The translations under genes and the position numbers were made by a program. Below the pieces are notes generated by a model. It saw only the letters and a program-made list of their open reading frames with translations, searched no databases and was not told the DNA's origin. DNA of 16,781 bases from Prevotella sp. UBA1378 (GTDB taxonomy: Bacteria > Bacteroidota > Bacteroidia > Bacteroidales > Bacteroidaceae), in contig DBRC01000082.1 of assembly GCA_002305505.1 (NCBI GenBank), positions 22,228-39,008 on the forward strand. Direction: 5' to 3'. Below are positions 7,864-14,423 of this stretch, piece by piece (positions within the stretch are counted from its first letter, which is position 1; each line of letters opens with the position of its first letter).

Positions 7864-8553
7864 TCATTTGCCCACGTTCCTGAACGTACTCTTTCCCAGG
7901 TTAATCTGGACTCCCACATTGATGTCTAAATAGCCGTTACTGTTGGAACCAGTGCCTGTTTGCTTCACTACCCCGACAAAGCCGCTCGACACCATCTGGT
8001 AAGCCATGTCGAAATAAATGCGGTAACGGTCGTTCAGCCTGAAAGTGTTGCCGATGCCGATGCCCAGTAGAGGCGAACCTTTCGATACGCCGAAATTGTA
8101 TACGACGCCGGCTCTCGGATATACTTGGAAGTTCCAGAGACGGTCGGCATCGTAACACCAGAACAGGTTGTGTATGTCAAACTGTATGTCTCCCACGACA
8201 GCCATGTACCCGCCCTTGTCCATATTCTCGCCATTGCGCCCGAAGGGGGCCAGCCACGATGCGTGCCCGTTTTCGAACAGCCCTATGCCGTTCTCCCAGT
8301 TGATTTTCCCGCGCAGGCCTATCTCGGGTGTGAACCAGCGGCCGAGAGCGGCATTTACGCCGAAGGTCTTCCCGTTGGGGAATACATCCGAGAAGCTGTA
8401 TCCGTAGGGGTTTTGCAGCGACATGTCAAACCCCAGTTGGACATACCAGTTGCTCCAGAACGGATTGGCAGCCACGGCATGCCCCGAAAGCTGGGCGGCT
8501 GACTTCCCGGGAACAAGGAAAGCCAAAATAAAGGCAATGATAATCTGTTTCAT
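7864..8553 (-). CDS. Outer-membrane beta-barrel protein (paralogue 2)
   Basis: This is a 229-aa exported protein of the same family as its neighbour at 7090-7815; specific function unknown. I place the start at the ATG at 8553, not the in-frame GTG at 8565, because the signal peptide MKQIIIAFILAFLVPGKSAA begins cleanly there. Shared features include NPFWSNWYVQLGFDMSLQN, GKTFGVNAALGRWFTPEIGLRG, NWENG, NMDKGGY and CYDADRLWN. It ends LDINVGVQINLGKS before a short tail. The pair is a tandem duplication that has diverged most near the C-terminus and in one loop. It is the promoter-proximal gene of the pair. Confidence 0.8.
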   Translation of the reverse strand: MKQIIIAFILAFLVPGKSAAQLSGHAVAANPFWSNWYVQLGFDMSLQNPYGYSFSDVFPNGKTFGVNAALGRWFTPEIGLRGKINWENGIGLFENGHASWLAPFGRNGENMDKGGYMAVVGDIQFDIHNLFWCYDADRLWNFQVYPRAGVVYNFGVSKGSPLLGIGIGNTFRLNDRYRIYFDMAYQMVSSGFVGVVKQTGTGSNSNGYLDINVGVQINLGKSTFRNVGK

Positions 8554-8617
8554 ATTGGATAGCACATTTATGTTTTTTTACTTTATCGGCGTTTAATCTT
8601 ATTTCATATTAATCTTT

Positions 8618-8649
8618 GCAAAAATAGCAAATCTATTCCTAAACACCAA
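8618..8649 (-). promoter_or_regulatory. Promoter of the beta-barrel gene pair
   Basis: On the minus strand TATTTTTGC (8626 down to 8618) matches TAnnTTTG. A TTG (8649-8647) lies upstream with a 20-bp spacer, within the Bacteroidota -33/-7 range. The transcript would start near 8612, about 60 nt before the ATG at 8553. Confidence 0.65.
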
Positions 8650-8766
8650 GAAAATCTTCCCTTTTATGCTATTCTCTTTTCGGGGTGTGTATATGAAACG
8701 GCAATCCCGCCGCGTAGCTAAGCCGGAATAGCCATGTATGCGTGAGGCAGCCCTCTTCCCCCCTGT

Positions 8767-9555
8767 TCAGTATGAGGCCTGGCAGGGGATGCCCATGGCG
8801 ATGACACGTTCGCGGATGGCATCGAGCACGTCGGGCGAGGCCTTGGCCAACTGGTGTCCGGGCGTTTCGCGGTCGATGGTGTAAATCATCACCTCCTGCG
8901 GGGCAATCTCCTTGATGGCCTCGAGCCACGGCTTGACGTATTGCTCGGTTGTATTGTCTACGCAGAATGCTGCCTGTCCGTCGGCGATAGTGCCTTTCAT
9001 GAACATGGTTTGTATGATGACATGGCCTTTGAAGGATTTCAGTCCGGCTATGATCTCGCCTACGTCGTAGCGGCCCGTCGGCCGGTCCACCTTATTTATA
9101 TAAGTCATGTCTACGGTATCAAGCTTCAGTATGTTGTTGTCTACCAGCATCAGCGCATCGTAGACGTCTTGCCTGCCAATCATGGTCGAATTGCTGAGTA
9201 CTGACACTTTGGCGGCAGGGCAGTAGCGGTTGCGCAGCTCCACCGTATCGTGTATGATTCCTGCGAAATCGGGGTGGGCGGTAGGCTCGCCGTTGCCTGC
9301 AAACGTCAGCACGTCGGGCATTTTGGCGCTTTGCTGCATATCCTTTAGTTTCGCCTCCAGTGCCTCGGCCACCTGTTGCCGGGTGGGGCGTGGCCGGCGC
9401 GGCCGGCGGTCGGCATTGAAGCCGCATTCGCAGTACACGCAGTCGAAGGTGCACACCTTTCCGTCTTCGGGCATCAGGTTGATGCCCAGCGATATGCCCA
9501 AGCGGCGGCTATGCACGGGGCCGAAGATGGGCGCAGGGTAAATAATCGTACTCAT
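8767..9555 (-). CDS. Radical SAM protein, COG0731-like (tRNA wyosine synthase-related)
   Basis: The 262-aa product carries the radical SAM cluster motif CX3CX2C as Cys35, Cys39 and Cys42, with an extra Cys44. A GNGEPT motif at 87-92 fits the SAM-binding GGE-type site. The N-terminal signature FGPVHSRRLGISLGINLMP is typical of COG0731, whose archaeal members (Taw1-type) act on tRNA-Phe; the role of the bacterial homologues is not established. I place the start at the ATG at 9555, because the in-frame TTG at 9567 lies inside the -7 promoter motif and the conserved signature starts soon after 9555. It points the same way as the barrel genes but is separated from them by about 210 bp and a promoter. 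It is divergent from ftsX. Confidence 0.82.
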   Translation of the reverse strand: MSTIIYPAPIFGPVHSRRLGISLGINLMPEDGKVCTFDCVYCECGFNADRRPRRPRPTRQQVAEALEAKLKDMQQSAKMPDVLTFAGNGEPTAHPDFAGIIHDTVELRNRYCPAAKVSVLSNSTMIGRQDVYDALMLVDNNILKLDTVDMTYINKVDRPTGRYDVGEIIAGLKSFKGHVIIQTMFMKGTIADGQAAFCVDNTTEQYVKPWLEAIKEIAPQEVMIYTIDRETPGHQLAKASPDVLDAIRERVIAMGIPCQASY

Positions 9556-9563
9556 AACTGTAT

Positions 9564-9572
9564 GCAAAGGTA
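9564..9572 (-). promoter_or_regulatory. -7 promoter element of the radical SAM gene
   Basis: TACCTTTGC on the minus strand matches TAnnTTTG. The element ends only about 8 bp before the ATG at 9555, which would leave a leader of just a few nucleotides. No TTG is found at the proper -33 distance. Confidence 0.55.
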
Positions 9573-9622
9573 ATGATAATTTTCTGTAATTTCTTTGTTG
9601 GATACAAAAAACTTAACTTTGT

Positions 9623-9668
9623 GCGTAGGCTGGTGATGTGCCGGACGCCGGTTGCAACGCAAGCGGCG
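9623..9668 (+). other. Two overlapping GC-rich hairpins, possible structured RNA
   Basis: Hairpin A pairs GCGT and GGC (9623-9630) with GCC and ACGC (9640-9648). Hairpin B pairs CGCCG and TTGC (9646-9654) with GCAA and CGGCG (9658-9668) around a small AAC loop with one G-G mismatch. They share bases 9646-9648, so both cannot form at once. A TAnnTTTG-type element (9614-9621) sits just upstream on the plus strand, but no well-spaced TTG is present. No known RNA family is recognised. Confidence 0.35.
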
Positions 9669-9742
9669 GTATAAGGGGAAAGCGGGGTAAATATGGTGCG
9701 CTCGTAAAACCCTGTGTTTGGAAAGCCGGGCAAAGAGGTAAC

Positions 9743-9782
9743 TAACGGATTAACGGATTAACGGATTAACGGATTAACGGAT
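9743..9782. repeat. 8-bp tandem repeat, five exact TAACGGAT copies
   Basis: There are five exact head-to-tail copies with no interruption. The unit is identical to that at 63-103. Exact short tandem copies tend to vary in number between strains. Confidence 0.9.
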
Positions 9783-9791
9783 AACGTATTG

Positions 9792-9884
9792 AAATCGTAC
9801 AAGCATCTTGTAGCAGGACTACAAGCACCTTGTAGCCCGATTACAAGCACCTGGTAACAAGCCTACAAGATGCTTGTACGATTT
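9792..9884. repeat. Array of four TACAAG/CTTGTA palindromes with 22-bp period
   Basis: Four 15-bp units start at 9798, 9820, 9842 and 9864, exactly 22 bp apart. They read TACAAGCATCTTGTA, TACAAGCACCTTGTA, TACAAGCACCTGGTA and TACAAGATGCTTGTA, separated by unrelated 7-bp spacers. Each is a palindrome of 6-bp arms around 3 bp (one mismatch in the third). The outer units plus flanking AAATCG/CGATTT make 22-bp perfect arms (9792-9813 and 9863-9884) that enclose the two inner hairpins in a cloverleaf-like fold. It lies about 48 bp upstream of the ftsX -33 element. It could be a REP/BIME-like element or an operator array. Confidence 0.88.
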
Positions 9885-9932
9885 GGATTAAATGCCCGTT
9901 TAACCGTAAGAGTTAATGTATATTAAACATTC

Positions 9933-9963
9933 TTGCTGGTTGCTTATAATTTACTACCTTTGC
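9933..9963 (+). promoter_or_regulatory. Promoter of the ftsX-folK operon
   Basis: TTG at 9933-9935, a 19-bp spacer, then TACCTTTGC at 9955-9963 make a textbook Bacteroidota -33/-7 promoter. Transcription would start near 9968-9970, leaving a leader of about 27 nt before the ATG at 9996. The promoter falls within an upstream in-frame extension, so the longer TTG start at 9933 is not real. Confidence 0.8.
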
Positions 9964-9995
9964 AGGAAATTAGGTGTATTACATCCGATAACGTA

Positions 9996-10874
9996 ATGGG
10001 AAAAAGGAAAAAACAGGCCCGCAGCCGTCAGGGGTTGCAGGTTGTTACATTGTGCATCAGCACCACTATGGTGTTGATTCTGCTTGGTTTGGTGGTGTTC
10101 TCCGTGCTGGCGGCACACAACCTCTCAAGGTACTTTAAGGAAAACTTTACTGTGACGGTGGTCCTGAGCGACAGCCTGTCGGTGAACCAGGGGCGCATGC
10201 TGTGCCGCGACCTGTACCACCGGCCTTATTCGCGCTCGATCGACTATATCAGTAAGGAGCAGGCCAACAGGGAGCAGAGCAAGGCAATGGGGTCGGACCC
10301 GGCTGAGTTTATCGGCTTCAATCCTTTTCCCGCGACATTGGAGGTGCAACTGAAGTCGGACTATGCCAACCACGACTCGCTGCAATGGATTGCCGCCGAG
10401 CTGAAGGCCAACCCAAAGATAACGGAGGTAGACTATCAGGAAGACCTGATGAACAAGGTGAACTCGAACCTGCAAAACTTCAGCATGATACTGCTGGTGC
10501 TCGCGGTGCTGCTGACGTGCATCTCGTTCTCGCTTATCAACAATACCGTGCGCCTGAGCATTTACTCGCGGCGCTTCCTCATCCATACGATGAAGCTGGT
10601 GGGCGCGTCGTGGGGATTCATCCGCCGCCCTTTCCTGCGCCGGGCGGTGGCCGTGGGCCTTGTGGCCGCGTTGCTGGCATGCTGCGTGCTTGGCGTGGGC
10701 ATCTATGCGCTCTACAGGCAGAACCCCCATATCACGGAGGTGCTGACGTGGGCAGAGCTGGCCGTTACGGGGGTATCTGTATTCCTGTTCGGCATCGTCA
10801 TCACGCTGCTGTGCTCTTATTTTTCGGTGAACCGGTTCCTGAGGATGACAGCCGGCGAGCTGTACAAGATTTAG
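9996..10874 (+). CDS. ftsX: Cell division protein FtsX (ABC-type permease)
   Basis: FtsX is the membrane partner of the ATPase FtsE and controls peptidoglycan hydrolases at the division site. The 292-aa product has the family layout. A basic cytoplasmic N-terminus (MGKRKKQARSRQG) precedes transmembrane 1 (about 15-40). A periplasmic domain (about 45-160) comes next, including FPATLEVQLK. Transmembrane 2 (about 162-183), a cytoplasmic loop with MKLVGAS (199-205), and transmembrane 3 and 4 (about 216-240 and 254-276) follow. The ATG at 9996 is chosen because the operon promoter lies immediately upstream. No ftsE is adjacent, as is common in Bacteroidales. It is the first gene of a six-gene operon; the next gene starts 19 bp later. 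Confidence 0.92.
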   Translation: MGKRKKQARSRQGLQVVTLCISTTMVLILLGLVVFSVLAAHNLSRYFKENFTVTVVLSDSLSVNQGRMLCRDLYHRPYSRSIDYISKEQANREQSKAMGSDPAEFIGFNPFPATLEVQLKSDYANHDSLQWIAAELKANPKITEVDYQEDLMNKVNSNLQNFSMILLVLAVLLTCISFSLINNTVRLSIYSRRFLIHTMKLVGASWGFIRRPFLRRAVAVGLVAALLACCVLGVGIYALYRQNPHITEVLTWAELAVTGVSVFLFGIVITLLCSYFSVNRFLRMTAGELYKI

Positions 10875-10893
10875 GATTTAATAAAGTATATAT

Positions 10894-11136
10894 ATGGATA
10901 AGAAAAACTTTGCTTTCGACCGCACCAACTTCATCCTGTTGGCAATAGGGATGATTATCGTTGTTGCCGGTTTTATTTTGATGAGCGGCCCCGGTTCTAC
11001 GGATACGCAGTATAATCCCGACATCTTCAGCGTGCGCCGGATAAAAGTGGCGCCGGTGGTGTGCCTTGCCGGTTTCGTGTCGATAATCTACGCCATAATC
11101 CATAAACCGAAAGGCCGTAAAATCGAAGAAGAATGA
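10894..11136 (+). CDS. Small membrane protein, DUF3098 family
   Basis: This 80-aa protein of unknown function has two predicted transmembrane helices (about 12-31 and 52-70). Between them is a short loop with YNPDIFSVRRIKVAPVVC, the family hallmark; the C-terminus is charged (KPKGRKIEEE). The N-terminus MDKKNFAFDRTNF is also typical. DUF3098 genes are found mainly in Bacteroidota. It is translationally coupled to uppP: the uppP ATG overlaps its stop by 4 bp (ATGA). Its position between ftsX and uppP suggests an envelope role, but this is inference from context only. Confidence 0.85.
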   Translation: MDKKNFAFDRTNFILLAIGMIIVVAGFILMSGPGSTDTQYNPDIFSVRRIKVAPVVCLAGFVSIIYAIIHKPKGRKIEEE

Positions 11137-11990
11137 CGCTGATACAAACCATTATTATTGCCATCGTCGAGGGGTTGACCGAGTTCCTTCCGGTATCGTC
11201 GACGGGGCACATGATTATAACGCAGCATCTGCTGGGCGTAGAGCCGGGCAATCCCTTTGTGCATGCCTTCACGTTCATCATACAGTTTGGGGCCATCCTT
11301 TCGGTGGTGTGCCTCTATTGGAGGCGTTTCTTCCGGCTCGACCGTACGCCGGCCCCCGAGGGGAGCGGCGCTGTGGGGCGTTTCCTTCATAAATGGAATT
11401 TCTATTGGCTGCTCCTCGTCGGTGTCTTGCCGGCCGTAGTCATCGGGCTGCTGGCCAAGAAGTCGGGCCTGCTCGACTGGTTGCTCGACAGTGTGCATGT
11501 CGTGGCTGTCATGCTGGTCGTGGGCGGTGTGTTCATGCTTTTCTGCGACAGGATATTCGATAAAGGGGCAGAGGAGAACCGTATAACCACGAAGCGTGCC
11601 TTCACCATCGGCCTGTTCCAGTGCATCTCCGTCATCCCCGGTGTCAGCCGTTCGATGGCTACCATTGTCGGCGGTATGCAGCAGAAGCTCACGCGCAAGA
11701 GTGCGGCCGAGTTCTCGTTCTTCCTTGCCGTCCCCACGATGGCAGGGGCGACATTGCTTGATTTGATTGAAATGTTCAAGGACGACGCCGCATGGGTCAA
11801 TGCCCACAACATCACGATGCTCGCCGTCGGCTGCGTGGTGGCTTTTTTCGTGGCTCTCTTGGCCATGAAGTGGTTCGTCAGTTTCGTAACCAAGTATGGC
11901 TTTAAGGCTTTCGGCTGGTACCGCATCGCCGTGGGCAGCATCATCCTCATCCTGCTGCTGGCCGGACAGTCGCTGGCAATGGTCGATTAA
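11133..11990 (+). CDS. uppP: Undecaprenyl-diphosphatase (BacA/UppP family)
   Basis: UppP removes a phosphate from undecaprenyl pyrophosphate so that the lipid carrier can be reused for peptidoglycan and other surface polymers; it also confers bacitracin tolerance. The 285-aa integral membrane protein carries the two family signatures: EGLTEFLPVSSTGH at 13-26, with Glu13, Glu17 and His26 matching Glu17, Glu21 and His30 of E. coli, and PGVSRS at 169-174 with the key Arg173. Hydrophobic helices fill the rest. The start overlaps the DUF3098 stop, implying translational coupling, and truB begins 21 bp after its stop. Confidence 0.95.
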   Translation: MTLIQTIIIAIVEGLTEFLPVSSTGHMIITQHLLGVEPGNPFVHAFTFIIQFGAILSVVCLYWRRFFRLDRTPAPEGSGAVGRFLHKWNFYWLLLVGVLPAVVIGLLAKKSGLLDWLLDSVHVVAVMLVVGGVFMLFCDRIFDKGAEENRITTKRAFTIGLFQCISVIPGVSRSMATIVGGMQQKLTRKSAAEFSFFLAVPTMAGATLLDLIEMFKDDAAWVNAHNITMLAVGCVVAFFVALLAMKWFVSFVTKYGFKAFGWYRIAVGSIILILLLAGQSLAMVD

Positions 11991-12011
11991 TCCCCCTAAG
12001 CGTAGCAATAT

Positions 12012-12716
12012 ATGAACTTCATCGAGGGGGAAATCATTTGCCTGAACAAGCCCTACCGCATGTCGAGCTTCGGCGCCTTGGCCCATGTGCGCAACCTGAT
12101 ATCCAAGCGCATGGGCGTGAAGCGCATAAAGACCGGCCACGCTGGTACGCTCGACCCGCTGGCTACTGGTGTGCTGCTGCTCTGTACGGGGCGCAAGACC
12201 AAAGAGATAGAAAAACTGCAATACCACGATAAGGAGTATACGGCCACGCTGCAGCTGGGGGCAACAACCGCCAGCTTCGACAAGGAGCATACGGTGGATT
12301 ATACCTATCCGGTACATCACATCACGCGCGAGCTGGTACTCGATACGCTCAAGCAGTTCGAGGGCGATTTCCTGCAGGTGCCCCCGGCCTACAGCGCCTG
12401 TAAGGTGGGAGGCGACCGCGCCTATAAGCTGATGCGGGGAGGCAGCGTTCCCGACCTGAAAGCCAAGCCGGTGCATGTGGAGGAAATCGAGCTGACAGCC
12501 TTCGACAGCGAAAAGAAGCAGTTGTCGATACGGGTTGTTTGCGGCAAGGGCACCTATATCCGCTCGCTGGCGCGCGACATCGGCTACGCCTTGGGGAGCG
12601 GCGCGTTCCTTACGGCGCTGTGCCGTACACGCCTCGGGGATGTGCGCATCGGCGACTGCGTAACGCTGGACGGCTTCCCCGCATGGCTGGAGAAACAAGA
12701 CATTAGTACGATTTAG
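12012..12716 (+). CDS. truB: tRNA pseudouridine(55) synthase
   Basis: TruB converts U55 in the T-loop of tRNAs to pseudouridine. The catalytic Asp48 sits in GHAGTLDPLATGVLL, the signature of the family. Other conserved blocks are KVGGDRAYKLMRGG and CGKGTYIRSLARDIG. At 234 aa it is shorter than the E. coli enzyme (314 aa) and ends soon after the catalytic domain, so the C-terminal PUA-like domain is absent or much reduced, which is usual in this phylum. It lies between uppP (21 bp) and queA (40 bp) in the operon. Confidence 0.95.
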   Translation: MNFIEGEIICLNKPYRMSSFGALAHVRNLISKRMGVKRIKTGHAGTLDPLATGVLLLCTGRKTKEIEKLQYHDKEYTATLQLGATTASFDKEHTVDYTYPVHHITRELVLDTLKQFEGDFLQVPPAYSACKVGGDRAYKLMRGGSVPDLKAKPVHVEEIELTAFDSEKKQLSIRVVCGKGTYIRSLARDIGYALGSGAFLTALCRTRLGDVRIGDCVTLDGFPAWLEKQDISTI

Positions 12717-12718
12717 GC

Positions 12719-12738
12719 AGCGGTGCCCCGGGCACGCT
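12719..12738 (+). other. Intercistronic hairpin between truB and queA
   Basis: In the 40-bp gap GTGCC pairs with GGCAC around a C/G core, extended by AGC/GCT past one bulged G. No T-run follows, so it is unlikely to terminate transcription. It might protect or define an mRNA end within the operon. Confidence 0.35.
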
Positions 12739-12756
12739 TGCCAAAAACAAGAATAT

Positions 12757-13899
12757 ATGAAGCTATCACAATTCAAATTCAAATTGCCTGAAGCACAGAT
12801 TGCGCTCGAACCGCCGCACCGTGCTTTCAAGAATGAAGACGGGACTGTCGAGAAGGTATATCAACGCGACGCATGCCGGCTGATGGTTGTTCACCGTAAA
12901 GGTCAGACGATTGATATGTACAAGAAAGGCGCCGACGGGAAAGATACCGGGGAGTACCTCGGGTTCCGCGACGCCATCAGCTATTTTGACGAGGGCGACG
13001 TGTTCGTCTTCAACGATACGAAGGTGTTCCCAGCGCGGTTATACGGGACGAAGGAGAAAACCGATGCCAAAATCGAGGTGTTCCTCTTGCGCGAACTGAA
13101 TGAGGAACTGCGCCTTTGGGATGTGCTGGTAGAGCCGGCACGCAAGATCCGAATAGGCAACAAGCTGTTTTTCGACGGCGACGGGCCGATGGTGGCCGAG
13201 GTTATCGACAACACCACCAGCCGCGGGCGCACGCTACGTTTCCTCTACGACTGTCCGCACGATGAGTTTAAAAGGGAACTGTTTGCCCTGGGCGAGTCGC
13301 CCCTGCCGCGTTATATCATCGACCGCCGCCCTGCCACGCCCGACGATATGGAGAACTTCCAGACCATCTTTGCCAAGAACGAAGGGGCTGTCACGGCTCC
13401 GTCATCGGGCATTCACTTCAGCAGGGAGATGATGAAGATGATGGAAATACGCGGCATCAACTTCTCGTATATTACCGTGCACTGCGGTCTCGGCAACTTT
13501 GAGCCGATAGAGGTGGAGGATCTCACGAAGCACAAGATGAACTCGGAACAGATGATAATCAGCAAGGAAGCCTGCGACGTTGTGAACGAGGCTAAGTCGA
13601 ACGGCCGCCGGGTATGTGCCGTGGGCGTGAGCACCGTGAGGGCTACGGAAACGGCTGTGGGCACCGACGGACTGCTGAAGGAATACGACGGGTGGACTAA
13701 TAAGTTCATCTTTCCGCCTTACGACTTCGGCATGACCAACAGCATGATAGCCAACTTCTATCACCCCGAGTCCACGATGATGATGACCACGGCTGCCTTC
13801 GGCGGATACGAAATCGTGTACGAGGCTTATCGGCTGGCGGTGAAAAACGGATATATGTTCGGTTGCTACGGCGATGCGCTGCTGATTGTAGACGATTGA
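12757..13899 (+). CDS. queA: S-adenosylmethionine:tRNA ribosyltransferase-isomerase
   Basis: QueA transfers and rearranges the ribosyl part of SAM onto 7-aminomethyl-7-deazaguanine in tRNA, forming epoxyqueuosine, the precursor of queuosine. The 380-aa product shows family blocks FVFNDTKVFPARLYG (83-97), LVEPARKIRIGNKL (124-137), PLPRYI (182-187), GAVTAPSSGIHF (210-221) and VHCGLGNFEP (241-250). The end, CYGDALLIVDD, matches the family C-terminus. It is longer than E. coli QueA (356 aa), mostly through an extended N-terminal loop (about residues 24-66) and a long C-terminal third. No other queuosine gene is in the window. The stop TGA overlaps the folK ATG by one base. Confidence 0.94.
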   Translation: MKLSQFKFKLPEAQIALEPPHRAFKNEDGTVEKVYQRDACRLMVVHRKGQTIDMYKKGADGKDTGEYLGFRDAISYFDEGDVFVFNDTKVFPARLYGTKEKTDAKIEVFLLRELNEELRLWDVLVEPARKIRIGNKLFFDGDGPMVAEVIDNTTSRGRTLRFLYDCPHDEFKRELFALGESPLPRYIIDRRPATPDDMENFQTIFAKNEGAVTAPSSGIHFSREMMKMMEIRGINFSYITVHCGLGNFEPIEVEDLTKHKMNSEQMIISKEACDVVNEAKSNGRRVCAVGVSTVRATETAVGTDGLLKEYDGWTNKFIFPPYDFGMTNSMIANFYHPESTMMMTTAAFGGYEIVYEAYRLAVKNGYMFGCYGDALLIVDD

Positions 13900-14306
13900 T
13901 GCACAAGGTATACTTCAGCCTCGGTTCCAACTTGGGCGACAAGGAGGGGAACATCCGTGAGGCGATAAGGAAAATGGAAAGGCTGATTGGTGCCGTGGAG
14001 CATCAGTCGGCTTTTTATGTTACCCGCCCATGGGGCTTCGTGTCCGAGCACACTTTCGTGAATGCCGCCGCCTGCTGCCTTACACCGCTGAAGCCCCGCG
14101 AGGTGCTGCGGCTGACGCAACGGATAGAGCGCGAACTGGGGCGTATGCACAAATCGCACGGCGGCATCTACCATGACCGCCTGATAGATATCGACATTCT
14201 CTTGTACGATGACCTGACGGTAGATGAGCCCGACTTGAAAATACCCCATCCGCTGATGTACGAGCGTGATTTCGTGATGCAGCCGCTAAGCGAGATACTC
14301 TCGTAA
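13899..14306 (+). CDS. folK: 2-amino-4-hydroxy-6-hydroxymethyldihydropteridine pyrophosphokinase
   Basis: HPPK transfers pyrophosphate from ATP to 6-hydroxymethyl-7,8-dihydropterin in folate synthesis. The 135-aa product starts with the typical VYFSLGSNLGDKEGNI. It carries the magnesium-binding aspartates Asp97 and Asp99 in HDRLIDIDILLYDD, then PHPLMYERDFVMQPLSEI, matching the family's C-terminal signature. The ATG at 13899 overlaps the queA TGA (TGATG), so translation is probably coupled. An in-frame start at 13863 would only add residues encoded inside queA that do not belong to the family. It is the last gene of the operon, followed by a terminator at 14377. Confidence 0.93.
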   Translation: MHKVYFSLGSNLGDKEGNIREAIRKMERLIGAVEHQSAFYVTRPWGFVSEHTFVNAAACCLTPLKPREVLRLTQRIERELGRMHKSHGGIYHDRLIDIDILLYDDLTVDEPDLKIPHPLMYERDFVMQPLSEILS

Positions 14307-14376
14307 CCTGCGCCCGGGAAAGGGAACCGGCCACCGGAAGTATCATCGTGTAGCTTTCGGGGGCAGATAAAAAGAA

Positions 14377-14409
14377 AGGAGGGGCTTTTGCAAGTCCCTC
14401 CTGTTTTTT
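14377..14409. terminator. Bidirectional intrinsic terminator between folK and rpsO
   Basis: AGGAGGGGCTT (14377-14387) pairs with AAGTCCCTCCT (14392-14402) around a TTGC loop, giving 11 bp with one G-T pair. A T-run (14404-14409) follows on the plus strand for folK. An A-rich tract just left of the stem (14369-14376) gives a T-rich run on the minus strand for rpsO. It ends two convergent transcripts. Confidence 0.9.
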
Positions 14410-14423
14410 CCTGATTGGCAGGT

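Larger units (their letters stand above)
9556..9995. other. Gene-free region between radSAM (-) and ftsX (+)
   Basis: This 440-bp spacer has no credible gene. In order it holds the radSAM -7 element (9564-9572), a plus-strand TAACTTTG (9614-9621), a GC-rich block with alternative hairpins (9623-9668 and beyond), five TAACGGAT repeats (9743-9782), a four-unit palindrome array (9792-9884) and the ftsX promoter (9933-9963). It is the most structure-rich non-coding stretch of the window. Confidence 0.75.

Noticed and set aside
9509..9733. A minus-strand open frame of 74 codons reaching into the radical SAM start region
   Set aside because: It overlaps the start of the radical SAM gene in another frame, covers promoter motifs and the hairpin block, and shows no recognisable domain.
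9798..9878. CRISPR-like look of regularly spaced repeats
   Set aside because: Units are 15 bp with 7-bp spacers, both far too short, and no cas genes are present.
9933..9995. An upstream TTG start that would extend FtsX by 21 residues
   Set aside because: The TTG is the -33 element and the -7 element lies inside the extension, so this stretch is promoter and untranslated leader.
11088..12830. A 580-codon open frame on the minus strand, antisense to uppP and truB
   Set aside because: Its translation is rich in His, Asp, Gln and Arg with no domain-like pattern. The plus strand encodes two textbook enzymes with intact motifs. Long antisense frames are expected from the codon bias of these genes.
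13863..13898. An upstream start adding 12 residues to FolK
   Set aside because: It lies wholly within queA. The ATG at 13899 gives the expected FolK N-terminus and a coupled TGATG overlap.
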